The position numbers and the translations under genes are program-made. Shown here in pieces: positions 15,783 through 23,897 of a stretch of 26,118 nt of DNA. The DNA lies in NCBI GenBank assembly GCA_052387695.1, contig JBQTIX010000011.1:1-26118 (forward strand), in the 5' to 3' direction. Source of the stretch: Panacagrimonas sp052387695 (lineage in GTDB: Bacteria > Pseudomonadota > Gammaproteobacteria > Nevskiales > Nevskiaceae). Numbering within the stretch: position 1 is the stretch's first letter; each line of letters begins with the position of its first letter. The notes below the pieces were generated by a model. The model did no database searches and was not told the origin of the DNA. It was given only the letters and a program-made list of their open reading frames with translations.

Positions 15783-16379
15783 ATGGTCGCCCTGATCATC
15801 AGCTATCCGATCCTGGTCCACGTCGCGATCCTGTGGCAGCTTCCGCTGTTGCAATGGCTGTCGCTGGTCGTGCTCTGCGCGCTGCCGCAGTACGCCGCGC
15901 TCAAGGCCCTGCGCCCGCGCAACTGGCTGCTGCTGATCGCCCTGGCCGCAGCCCTGTACGGGCTGACGACGCTGGGCGGCGGCATCTACGCGCTGTACCT
16001 GCCGCCCATCGTATGGCCGGCGATGCTGCTGATCGCCTTCGGCGGGTCGCTGCGCCGAGGGCAGGATCCGCTGATCGAACGGATCGCCGCGCGCTCGCGT
16101 GGTCATGCCCTGCCGCCAGACCTGCGACGCTACGCGCGACAGACCACCGTGATGTGGACCCTGATCTTCGTGCTGCAACTGCTGGTCGCGGCGGGGCTGA
16201 GCCTGTTCGGATCGCCCGAAGCCTGGTCCTGGTTCACCAACATCCTGTCCTACGCACTGCTGGGGCTGGTGTTCCTGCTCGAGTACCTGTACCGCCGCTG
16301 GCGTTTTCGTGGATATGAGCACGCCGGTTTCGTGGCCTATGTGCGCTCGCTGTTCCGCACTGATTACCGGGCACTCTGA
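15783..16379 (+). CDS. Polytopic membrane protein, ApeG-like (COG4648 type)
   Basis: This 198-residue hydrophobic protein begins 10 bases after the ACP stop and shares one base with the next start (TGATG). Likely membrane spans lie near residues 3-20, 22-41, 47-66, 71-90, 120-143 and 150-170, with a positively charged loop near 90-118 and a basic C-terminal tail (RRWRFRGYEH). Small membrane proteins of this kind sit between the ACP and ligase genes in APE clusters. I recognise the association but no catalytic motif. It could anchor the synthase at the inner membrane, or be a transporter-like helper. The function is unknown. Confidence 0.85.
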   Translation: MVALIISYPILVHVAILWQLPLLQWLSLVVLCALPQYAALKALRPRNWLLLIALAAALYGLTTLGGGIYALYLPPIVWPAMLLIAFGGSLRRGQDPLIERIAARSRGHALPPDLRRYARQTTVMWTLIFVLQLLVAAGLSLFGSPEAWSWFTNILSYALLGLVFLLEYLYRRWRFRGYEHAGFVAYVRSLFRTDYRAL

Positions 16380-17731
16380 TGGAACCCCCGACGGAGCCGC
16401 TGATTTGCCCGTTCGATCCTGGCGCAAGCTTGGTCTGGCGCGGGCCGGTCCCGGTGAGTCAGGGCCAGTTTCTGGCGGCGGCCGAGCGCCTGGCACGGCG
16501 TCTGCCGGCGGCGCCGTTCGCGTTCAACCTGTGCGAGGACCGTTACGGATTCATGCTTGCGTTCGCAGCGCTGCTGATGCGCGGCCAGATCAGCCTGCTG
16601 CCGCCCAGCGCAGTCCCCGGAGCGCTGGCGGAGATTGGCCGGTCCCGGCCTGGCAGCTACCGGCTGCTTGATCCGCAGCACCAGCCGGGTGAGGCCCCCG
16701 GTGATCCGCTTCGGATCGTTCGTGTCGATGGCGACATCGCCGATCAACCGGCGTCGCGATCGCCCTTGATACCCGGCGGACAGCTGGCCCTGCTGGCGTA
16801 CACCTCGGGTAGCACCGGAACGCCGCAGGCGCACGGCAAAACCTGGGCTGCGCTGCGCGCCACGGCGCAGCTTGCGGCCGGGCGGCTGTTCGCTCCGTTC
16901 GGTCGCGTGAGCATCGTCGCGACCGTGCCGGCGCAGCACATGTATGGCCTGGAACTGTCCGTGACCCTGGCCCTGATCGGCGCGGCCACGACCCATTCAG
17001 CCCGTCCGTTCTTCCCGCAGGACATCGCGCGCGCGCTGGCCGAGGTTCCCGAACCGCGGGTGCTCGTGACCACGCCGTTACACCTGCGGACCTGCGTCGA
17101 ATCCGGACTCGGTCTGCCTGGTCTGTGCCGGATCATTTCTGCCACGGCGCCGCTGAGCGCGGAACTGGCGGCCCGGGCGGAGACCCTGTTCGGAGTCGAG
17201 GTGCACGAGATCTACGGTTGCACCGAGGCCGGCAGCATGGCGACCCGGCGGACGGTGGAGTCCGGGATCTGGCAGCTCCATCCGGGCATGCGGATCGGGG
17301 CGGGGCAGGGCGGCGGTGCGGTGGTGCAGGCCCCGCATCTGGGTGAGCCGATCGTCGTTCACGACCTCGTGGAGATCATCGACGACAGCCGCTTCCGCCT
17401 GCGGGGTCGCGCAGCCGACCTGCTGAAGCTCGCCGGCAAGCGCGCCTCGCTCGCCGACCTGACACAGCGCCTGCTGGACATGCCCGGCGTCGAGGATGCC
17501 GCGGTCTTCCTGCCCGAGCCTGAGGCGGAGGGCAGCGAGGTCCGGCCGGCCGCCCTGGTCGTCGCCCCCGAGCTCGATGAGGCCGCGATCCTGAAGCGCC
17601 TGGCCGAGGACGTCGATGCGGTGTTTGCGCCGCGGCCGCTGTGCCGGGTGCCGCGCCTGCCCCGCAACGAACTCGGCAAGCTGCCGCGTGCGGCCTTGCT
17701 GGCCGAGCTGGAGCGCTGGCGTGGCCGCTGA
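16379..17731 (+). CDS. AMP-forming acyl/aryl ligase, ApeH-like
   Basis: This is an ANL-superfamily enzyme of 450 residues, short for the family. The P-loop-like YTSGSTGTPQAHGK begins near residue 141. The A5-type motif IYGCTEAG is near 277, a hinge RGR near 341, and the C-terminal lysine lies in NELGKLPR near 432. In characterised APE systems this ligase activates the aromatic starter acid (such as 4-hydroxybenzoate) and loads it onto an ACP. The substrate pocket is not decipherable here. It is coupled to the membrane protein upstream and overlaps the next gene by 11 bases. It is the only gene in the window able to start the aryl chain, and no starter-producing gene is present. Confidence 0.92.
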   Translation: MEPPTEPLICPFDPGASLVWRGPVPVSQGQFLAAAERLARRLPAAPFAFNLCEDRYGFMLAFAALLMRGQISLLPPSAVPGALAEIGRSRPGSYRLLDPQHQPGEAPGDPLRIVRVDGDIADQPASRSPLIPGGQLALLAYTSGSTGTPQAHGKTWAALRATAQLAAGRLFAPFGRVSIVATVPAQHMYGLELSVTLALIGAATTHSARPFFPQDIARALAEVPEPRVLVTTPLHLRTCVESGLGLPGLCRIISATAPLSAELAARAETLFGVEVHEIYGCTEAGSMATRRTVESGIWQLHPGMRIGAGQGGGAVVQAPHLGEPIVVHDLVEIIDDSRFRLRGRAADLLKLAGKRASLADLTQRLLDMPGVEDAAVFLPEPEAEGSEVRPAALVVAPELDEAAILKRLAEDVDAVFAPRPLCRVPRLPRNELGKLPRAALLAELERWRGR

Positions 17732-18056
17732 CCCCTGTTCGTCCACGGACCTGCGGGTCGAGGCCGTGATCGCGGCCGGGCATCCGAGTCTGCCGGGGCA
17801 TTTTCCCGGCGCTGCGGTGGTGCCGGGCGTGGTCGTGCTGGACGCGGTCGTGCAGGCGGCGGAGCGCGGATTCGGCGCGTTCAGGTTGTGTGGTATCCCG
17901 GCGGTCAAGTTCCTGCGCCCGCTGCTGCCCGATCAGCGCTTCGACATCGCGATCGAGCGCCGTTCGGACGCGCTGTGGACGTTTCGCTGTGAGTCTGCGG
18001 ACGGCGTCTTCGCGCAGGGCAGTCTCGCCATCGCGTCCGGAGAGGGCCAGACGTGA
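17721..18056 (+). CDS. FabZ-like hot-dog dehydratase, ApeI-like (copy 2)
   Basis: The product has 111 residues from the GTG at 17721, overlapping the ligase by 11 bases. The box GHPSLPGHFPGAAVVPGVV contains His27 in GHFPG, and Asp41 stands where FabZ enzymes have Glu, the layout seen in some FabA/FabZ-like proteins. It therefore keeps the likely catalytic histidine. It differs clearly in sequence from copy 1 at 13919 (FPGF versus FPGA, and an acidic residue change), so it is not a recent duplicate. Its place right after the ligase matches apeI in some clusters. A non-catalytic partner or a different chain-length preference is possible. Confidence 0.85.
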   Translation: MAADPCSSTDLRVEAVIAAGHPSLPGHFPGAAVVPGVVVLDAVVQAAERGFGAFRLCGIPAVKFLRPLLPDQRFDIAIERRSDALWTFRCESADGVFAQGSLAIASGEGQT

Positions 18057-18967
18057 GCGCCGCATGGCAGGCGCAACGCGAGCGCAGCACGCCGTTCATG
18101 CTCAGGCTGCTGATCGGGCTGGCGCGAACCCTGGGGCGATCCGCGACGCGGCTGCTGTTGTTTCCAATCGTGATTTATTTCCTGTTGACCGCGCGCGCGG
18201 CGCGCGCGGCCTCGGCCGGGTTCCTCCGCCGCGCGCTGCAGAGGGAACCGCGCTGGAGCGATCTGGCCCGAAACTTCCACTGCTTTGCGAGCTGCGCGCT
18301 GGACCGCGTGTTTTTGCTCTCTGGCGGGATGAGCGCCGTCACGCTGCGGCTGAATCTTGCGCACGAGGTGCGTGAATTCGTCAGCCATCGGCGCGGCTGC
18401 ATCCTGCTGGTCACGCACCTTGGCAGCTTCGAGGTGCTGCGCGTGCTGGCGGCACGCGAGCACGGCGTATCGATCCGGATTCTCATGGACCGCGCGCAGA
18501 ATCCGATGGTGACGCGGATGCTGGAAGCGCTGGCCCCGGAGCTCGCGGCGGGTGTGATCGACGCGGCGTCCGGCGGGCCGGAAGTGGTGCTGGCGCTCAA
18601 GTCGGCACTCGACGCCGGTCACATCGTGGGCATCATGGGTGACCGCGTACGCGCCCGCGAGCGCGGTGCGACGGTGGATTTTCTCGGCGGTCGTGCAAGC
18701 CTGCCGCAGGGTCCGTGGATCATGGCGGGCGCGCTCGGAGTCCCGGTTCTTCTGGGCTTTGGCCTGTACCGTGGCGGACGGTGCTACGACGTTCACCTCG
18801 AAATGTTTGCGGAGCGACTGGAACTGCCACGCGGCAAGCGCGAGGCCGCCTTGCAGGATTGTGCGCAGGCCTATGCCCGGCGCATCGAACACTACGCCCG
18901 CCTGGCCCCATATAACTGGTTCAACTTCTACCCTTACTGGAACGACGATGCGCCCGCTGCGACTTAG
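18053..18967 (+). CDS. LpxL/HtrB-like acyltransferase
   Basis: This 304-residue protein starts at a GTG overlapping the previous stop (GTGA). An N-terminal hydrophobic stretch near 30-50 may place it at the inner membrane. The motif THLGSFE gives the His122-x4-Glu127 pair of LpxL-type acyltransferases, and MGDRV and a GPWIMAGALGVPV segment follow the family order. It resembles COG4261 acyltransferases that, as I recall, are joined to a glycosyltransferase in many APE clusters, whereas here the glycosyltransferase is a separate gene at 13180. It probably acts with the glycosyltransferase and the PlsC-like enzyme to build the lipid anchor. Its 3' end overlaps the next gene by 20 bases. Confidence 0.88.
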   Translation: MSAAWQAQRERSTPFMLRLLIGLARTLGRSATRLLLFPIVIYFLLTARAARAASAGFLRRALQREPRWSDLARNFHCFASCALDRVFLLSGGMSAVTLRLNLAHEVREFVSHRRGCILLVTHLGSFEVLRVLAAREHGVSIRILMDRAQNPMVTRMLEALAPELAAGVIDAASGGPEVVLALKSALDAGHIVGIMGDRVRARERGATVDFLGGRASLPQGPWIMAGALGVPVLLGFGLYRGGRCYDVHLEMFAERLELPRGKREAALQDCAQAYARRIEHYARLAPYNWFNFYPYWNDDAPAAT

Positions 18968-20129
18968 CGCCTTCACCGCCACCTCGGCGCTCGGCCGCGG
19001 GCTGGATGCGCACGGGCAGGCGCTGCTGGGCGAGGCCGGTGGACTGGTGTCGCGTGCGTTCGAGGATTGCGCACTCCGGTGCTGGATGGGTGAAGTGGCA
19101 GGTCTGGATGCGGCGCTCGACGGGCCGCTGGCGGCCTGGGATTGCCGCAACCACCGGCTGGCGCGCCTGGGCCTGCACCAGGACGGTTTCGTCGATGCCG
19201 TGGCGCGGTCGCGGGAACGCCATGGCCCGACCCGCTTGGGTGTCTTCATCGGCACCAGCACCTCGGGTGTGCGCCAGACCGAGCGGGCTTACGCGGCCCG
19301 CGATGTGGACGGCGCGCTACCGGAGTGGTTCGACTATCGCCGGACGCAGAACCCGTTTGCGGTCGCCGACTTCGTGCGCCTCGAGTTGGGGCTCCAGGGG
19401 CCTGCGCTGGCACTGTCCACGGCCTGCTCGTCGAGTGCCAAGGTGTTCGCCTCCGCCCATCGTGCAATGCAGGCGGGGCTGTGCGACGCGGCGGTGGTCG
19501 GTGGAGTCGACAGCCTGTGCCTGACGACGCTGCATGGATTCAACGCGCTGCAATTGGTCTCTGCAGAGGCGTGCAAGCCGGCGGACGTACGGCGCAACGG
19601 CATTTCCATCGGTGAGGCCGCAGGTTTTGCGCTGCTCGAATCCGCGCCCGCGGAGTCGGCGAGCCTTGCCTTGCTCGGCTACGGCGAAAGCAGCGACGCC
19701 TACCACATGTCCACGCCCGATCCGGAAGGCCGTGGCGGCGCGGCGGCGATGCGCGCGGCGCTGACCCGCGCCGGCGTCGGGCCGTCCGGCGTCGATTACA
19801 TCAACCTGCATGGCACCGCGACGCCGGCCAACGATCTGGCGGAAGACCGCGCGGTCGTGCAGGTGTTTGGATCGGACACGCCGTGCAGCTCGACCAAGGG
19901 CTGGACCGGCCATACGCTGGGCGCAGCCGGAATTCTCGAAGCCGTGCTGAGCCTGCTGTGTCTCCGGCTGGGCCTGCTGCCGCGCAGCCTGAACACGATC
20001 GAGCGCGATCCGCACTTGCGCGCCGGCATCCTCATGCGGTCGCGCCGGCAGACCCTGCGTCGGGTGCTGAGCAATTCCTTCGGATTCGGCGGCAGCAATT
20101 GCAGCCTGCTGTTCGGCAACCTCGAGTGA
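18948..20129 (+). CDS. Beta-ketoacyl-ACP synthase, ApeO-like
   Basis: The product has 393 residues from the ATG at 18948. The start lies inside the 3' end of the acyltransferase gene, 20 bases before its stop. A longer reading from 18639 is a shadow. The catalytic residues are complete: Cys160 in STACSSSA, His288 in HGTATPAND and His322 in KGWTGHTLGA, with Lys317. It is followed by the chain-length-factor gene after 13 bases, as expected for a heterodimer of the ApeO-ApeC type. Its sequence differs from the ketosynthase at 5234. It would run the repeated extension steps of the polyene. Confidence 0.93.
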   Translation: MRPLRLSAFTATSALGRGLDAHGQALLGEAGGLVSRAFEDCALRCWMGEVAGLDAALDGPLAAWDCRNHRLARLGLHQDGFVDAVARSRERHGPTRLGVFIGTSTSGVRQTERAYAARDVDGALPEWFDYRRTQNPFAVADFVRLELGLQGPALALSTACSSSAKVFASAHRAMQAGLCDAAVVGGVDSLCLTTLHGFNALQLVSAEACKPADVRRNGISIGEAAGFALLESAPAESASLALLGYGESSDAYHMSTPDPEGRGGAAAMRAALTRAGVGPSGVDYINLHGTATPANDLAEDRAVVQVFGSDTPCSSTKGWTGHTLGAAGILEAVLSLLCLRLGLLPRSLNTIERDPHLRAGILMRSRRQTLRRVLSNSFGFGGSNCSLLFGNLE

Positions 20130-20142
20130 GCGTCCCGGACCG

Positions 20143-20946
20143 ATGAGCCCGGTCTTCGTCGAATCCGTGGGTCTGGCCGCGCCGGGACTCGCGGGCTGGG
20201 CCGCGAGCCGGCCGATCCTGCGCGGCGAAGCGGTCTTCGCCGCGGCCGAATTGCCGGTCTACCTGCCGCGAAGCCTGCCTCCCAACGAGCGCCGACGCGC
20301 GACCGCTGCCGTGCGGCTGGCGTTCTGTGCGGCCGAGGATGCGATCGACGCGATGTCCGAGCCCGCCGGCGAACTGGCGACGGTGTTCGCCACCTCCGAT
20401 GCGGATACGAACATCATCCATCGCATCTGCGCGGCCCTGGCCGAGCCGCAGCGCGCAATCTCCCCGACCGATTTTCACAACTCGGTCCATAACGCCGCCG
20501 CGGGCTACTGGAGCATTGCGACCGGCGTCCGCGCGACATCGATCAGCCTCTCGGCCTGGGATGCGAGCTACGCGGCCGGGTTGCTGGAAGCGGCGAGCCT
20601 GGTCCGGGCCGAGGACTGCCGCGTTCTGCTGGTCGCTTATGACGTCCCGGCGCCGGTGCCGCTACGCGACCGGCGTGGGATCAGCACCGCCTTTGGCGTG
20701 GCGATGGTGCTCGGATCGCGGTGCACGCGGACGTGCATCGCGGGTCTCGAACCTGCGCTTGCCAGCGCGGACGAAACCTCGATGGAAGAGGCAGCGCTGG
20801 AGTCGCTCAGGTTGAGCAATCCGGCCGGTCGTGCGCTGCCCTTGCTGGAACGGCTGGCGCGGCGGCGAGAAGGACGGGTGGTACTTCCGGCGGCGGGTGC
20901 GCGATCGCTGGCCATCGACGTCTTCATGACAGGGTCGCCGCCGTGA
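20143..20946 (+). CDS. Ketosynthase chain-length factor, ApeC-like
   Basis: The product has 267 residues, about two-thirds the length of a normal ketosynthase. It shows the N-terminal ketosynthase half (TDFHNSVHNAAAG at 109-121, SLSAWDASYAAGLL at 135-148), and the nucleophile elbow has no cysteine: SAWDAS lies where STACSS would be. This is the condition expected for a chain-length factor (the PF13723-type family) that pairs with an active ketosynthase and shapes the tunnel. It directly follows the ketosynthase gene and overlaps the next gene (GTGA). Confidence 0.88.
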   Translation: MSPVFVESVGLAAPGLAGWAASRPILRGEAVFAAAELPVYLPRSLPPNERRRATAAVRLAFCAAEDAIDAMSEPAGELATVFATSDADTNIIHRICAALAEPQRAISPTDFHNSVHNAAAGYWSIATGVRATSISLSAWDASYAAGLLEAASLVRAEDCRVLLVAYDVPAPVPLRDRRGISTAFGVAMVLGSRCTRTCIAGLEPALASADETSMEEAALESLRLSNPAGRALPLLERLARRREGRVVLPAAGARSLAIDVFMTGSPP

Positions 20947-21416
20947 TCGACCGGCAGCGCATCCTCGCCCTGGTCCCGCACGCGGGAAGCATGTGCCTGC
21001 TGGACCGTGTCGAGCGCTGGGATCAGCGCGGCCTGCGTGGCCAGAGCGGCAGCCATCGCCTGGCCGACAACCCGCTGCGTAGCGGCGGGCGACTGTCGGC
21101 GATCCACCTCATCGAATACGGCGCCCAGGCCATGGCGGTTCATGGGGGCTTGCTTGCGGATCTTGCCGGCAGGACGCCGCCGGGCGGCGTTCTGGCGGCT
21201 GCGCGCGCAGTTGAACTGCACGTGGACCGCCTGGACGAGCTTTGCGACGATCTGGCGATCGAGGTCGAGCGACTCAGCGCGACGCCGGAGGGATGGCTGT
21301 ACGGATTCGCGGTGGATTGCGGATCGCGGCGACTCGCACAGGGGCGCGTGGCGGTGATCCTGCATCGGCGCGGCCAGAACGCCTGCAGGGGGCTATCATC
21401 AATCTCTGTTCGTTGA
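20943..21416 (+). CDS. ApeP-like hot-dog dehydratase (copy 2)
   Basis: The product has 157 residues from the GTG at 20943, coupled to the chain-length factor by a 4-base overlap. LVPHAGSMCLLDRV at 10-23 with His13, and HLIEYGAQAMA at 55-65 with Glu58, place it in the same group as the ApeP-like protein at 7256, but with clear divergence. It would be a dehydratase or an isomerase of 3-hydroxyacyl-ACP. It is the last gene of the rightward arm. A stretch of 87 bases then separates it from the activator gene. I cannot tell whether both ApeP-like copies are active on the same chain. Confidence 0.83.
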   Translation: MIDRQRILALVPHAGSMCLLDRVERWDQRGLRGQSGSHRLADNPLRSGGRLSAIHLIEYGAQAMAVHGGLLADLAGRTPPGGVLAAARAVELHVDRLDELCDDLAIEVERLSATPEGWLYGFAVDCGSRRLAQGRVAVILHRRGQNACRGLSSISVR

Positions 21417-21503
21417 ATATTGATCATTCACTGAAAGGCCGCCCGCGGGATCAGCGGTCCTGAGAGTGCGTGGTAGATTCATCGTCGAAGGAGAACCCAT
21501 CTA

Positions 21504-23300
21504 ATGCAAAAAAACGGACTGCTCGATCGTCAATCGCATCCGACCACATACGACATGCTGGAACGCGAAGATCTGCTTTCGCGGCTGCGCTTCGCGCCTG
21601 AATCCGGGCACATCTGGCTGGACAGCAAGCGCATGTTCCTGCTGCACGTCGGAGCGTTCGGGACGCTGCGGCGTGAGTTGATCGAAACGGTCGGACCCGC
21701 GCAGGCGCGCGGCATGCTCACGCGCATGGGCTATCAATCCGGCAGCCGGGATGCGGAACTGGCCAAGAAGGTCCGCGCCGATGGGAGTTATTTCGAGCGC
21801 TTCTCGGTGGGACCGCAGTTGCACGCGCTCGAAGGCATCGTGCTGGTCGAGCCGGTGAGGGTGGAGGTCGATGTCGAGCGCGGCCACCATTACGGTGAAT
21901 TCATCTGGCGCGAGTCGATCGAGGACGAGGCGCACATCTCGGCCTACGGCATCGGCTCGGAGTCGGTGTGCTGGATGCAGATCGGCTACGCCTGCGGCTA
22001 TTCGAGCGCTTTCATGGGGCGGTCGATCCTGTATCGGGAGGTCGCCTGCCGGGCGACCGGCGACAGCTATTGCCGAATCGTCGGCAAGCCGGTCGAGGAA
22101 TGGACCGGCGCGGAGGCAGAGGAGGATCTGAAATATTTCAAGGCCCAACCCTTCGTGAACCGCACCGTCGTGGACCTGGGTGCGAACAAATTGCGGGAGT
22201 CCTCCACGCCTGATGCCGGACACGTCAACGGTACGAGTCGACAGGATGCTCGCGTGCTGGTCGGTGCTTCCGCGGGGTTCAACATCGCCTGCCATAGCAT
22301 TAATCGTGTCGCCACCACCGACGCCCCGGTACTGATCCTGGGTGAAAGCGGAGTCGGCAAGGAGATGTTTGCGCGTGCGCTTCACGGGGCCAGCCTGCGC
22401 TCGCAAAAGCCCTTCATTGCAGTCAATTGCGCGGCGATCCCGGACCAGTTGATCGAGGCCGAACTGTTCGGTGTCGAGAAAGGCGCGTTCACCGGGGCCG
22501 TCAGCAGCCGGCCGGGCAGATTCGAACGCGCCAACGGGGGCACGCTGTTTCTGGATGAGGTCGGCTGTCTGACCTTGTCAGCACAGAGCAAGCTGTTGCG
22601 TGCGGTGCAGGAGGGCGAGATCGAGCGGGTGGGTGATTCGAAGAATCGGTCGGTGGACGTGCGCCTGGTCGCCGCCACCAACGAGGATCTGCGCGAGGCG
22701 ATCCAGCGCAAGACCTTCCGCGAGGATCTGTTTTATCGCCTGAACGTCTATCCGATCCTGATTCCGCCGCTGCGCGAGCGCACCGAGGATATATCCATTC
22801 TGATGGAGTATTTCCTCGATCGACTGACCACCCGGCACCGACGCAAGATCACGGGGTTCACCGAGCGCGCCATCGATGCCCTGTTGTCCTATTCGTGGCC
22901 CGGTAACGTGCGTGAACTGGAGAACGTGATCGAGCGTGCGGTGATCCTGGCGCCGGAAGGCGGCGTCATCGACGTCTGCCATTGCTCTGAAATCGTCGCG
23001 GGCAAGCATCGCGCCTCGCTGATGCGGCCGACTGCAAACGGCGGCTTGAGTTCAGCCGATGCAGAGGCGCGGTTCCCTGTGCCGACAGCCCCGCGCAGAA
23101 ATTATGCGGACCTGCCCGCCGATACTGCATCGAACGACCCTCCCCCTGACAGCATCCAGAGCGCCGTCATCCGCGAGGCGATCGAGCGGCATCGCGGCAA
23201 TCTGTCAGCGGCGGCGCGTGAACTGGGTGTAACGCGCGCCCAGGTCGCCTATCGATCCAGAAAAATGGGCTTCGCCGAACTGTTTCGCAGACGCTCGTAA
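21504..23300 (+). CDS. Sigma54-dependent activator, DmpR/XylR/MopR family
   Basis: The protein has 598 residues, with AAGGAG 10 bases before the ATG. An N-terminal XylR_N-type domain (about residues 20-120) and a V4R domain (about 130-195) form the aromatic sensor. A linker and an AAA+ domain follow, with Walker A GESGVGKE at 280-287, the sigma54 loop GAFTGA at 327-332 and Walker B LFLDEVG at 348-354. A Fis-type helix-turn-helix lies near 560-590. His107 and Trp135 align, by my count, with the phenol-contacting His106 and Trp134 of MopR. Cys156, Glu179, Cys182 and Cys190 align with its zinc site. So phenol or a close aromatic is the likely signal. No target promoter was found with confidence in the window. 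It could control ring-degradation genes elsewhere, or the APE genes. Confidence 0.93.
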   Translation: MQKNGLLDRQSHPTTYDMLEREDLLSRLRFAPESGHIWLDSKRMFLLHVGAFGTLRRELIETVGPAQARGMLTRMGYQSGSRDAELAKKVRADGSYFERFSVGPQLHALEGIVLVEPVRVEVDVERGHHYGEFIWRESIEDEAHISAYGIGSESVCWMQIGYACGYSSAFMGRSILYREVACRATGDSYCRIVGKPVEEWTGAEAEEDLKYFKAQPFVNRTVVDLGANKLRESSTPDAGHVNGTSRQDARVLVGASAGFNIACHSINRVATTDAPVLILGESGVGKEMFARALHGASLRSQKPFIAVNCAAIPDQLIEAELFGVEKGAFTGAVSSRPGRFERANGGTLFLDEVGCLTLSAQSKLLRAVQEGEIERVGDSKNRSVDVRLVAATNEDLREAIQRKTFREDLFYRLNVYPILIPPLRERTEDISILMEYFLDRLTTRHRRKITGFTERAIDALLSYSWPGNVRELENVIERAVILAPEGGVIDVCHCSEIVAGKHRASLMRPTANGGLSSADAEARFPVPTAPRRNYADLPADTASNDPPPDSIQSAVIREAIERHRGNLSAAARELGVTRAQVAYRSRKMGFAELFRRRS

Positions 23301-23325
23301 AGCGCTGCCCGAAGGGTGATGAGTC

Positions 23326-23343
23326 GCGACCGAAACGGGTCGC
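23326..23343. repeat. Hairpin downstream of the activator gene
   Basis: GCGACC at 23326-23331 and GGTCGC at 23338-23343 form a perfect 6-bp stem with a 6-base loop, 26 bases after the activator stop. No T-run follows, so it is only a weak terminator candidate. The rest of the 193-base gap up to 23493 holds no clear promoter. Confidence 0.35.
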
Positions 23344-23493
23344 CGGGTGGGTCCGGCGCGGCCATATCAAAAACCTTGGTAAACCCGGTTGAACATGCGA
23401 GCGGATTGCACCCATCTCTATCCGGTTTGCACGGGGAGACAAGCCGCCGAACGCGAAGATGGGAAAATCCCAGGTAAAAATAGAGGAGAATCC

Positions 23494-23820
23494 ATGACGA
23501 CATTCCACACGCTCGGAGCCGTCGAGCTGGCACCCTCTCTGGGCGAAGCAGGCATGGCATCGACCGCCGTCCCAGGACCGCCTGAAACTGAAGGTTTCTT
23601 CGAGCGCGAGATTGTCCCCGTCGAGATTCCTTCCATCGGGTGACGCGGAGCGTCTGCAGGAGGAGAACCCGGCTACGTCCGCATCGACGAGCATCCGCGG
23701 TCCGAAACGACGTTCGAGATGCTGGCGAAGCTCAAGCTCGAACACATTCGGGGTCGTTACGCGCTATGTACGATGCGAATCGGCGTGGGGCGGGGCATCA
23801 AGCTGGTGACAGAACGCATG
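23494..23820 (+). pseudogene. Degraded thiolase (acetyl-CoA acyltransferase) remnant
   Basis: A single frame contains pieces in the right order for a thiolase, but broken. EREIVPVEIPS ends in a stop (TGA 23641-23643). It is followed in frame by a 15-residue gap, then RIDEHPRSETTFEMLAKLK, and then, after a few residues, RYALCTMRIGVGRGIKLV (the C-terminal end, with GRG where functional enzymes have GQG). About 110 residues holding the catalytic Cys/His region are missing between the last two. The first about 33 residues after the ATG at 23494 do not resemble a thiolase. A strong AGGAG precedes that ATG, so a 49-residue peptide could still be made. The fragment suggests a lost beta-oxidation gene. 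No transposon mark is seen. Confidence 0.65.
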
Positions 23821-23897
23821 TTGCGCGTCGGATTCCGGGTGTGGCGCGTATTTGGAATCTATCGGGTAGCGAATCGACAATTGATCGGGAGTGGGCG

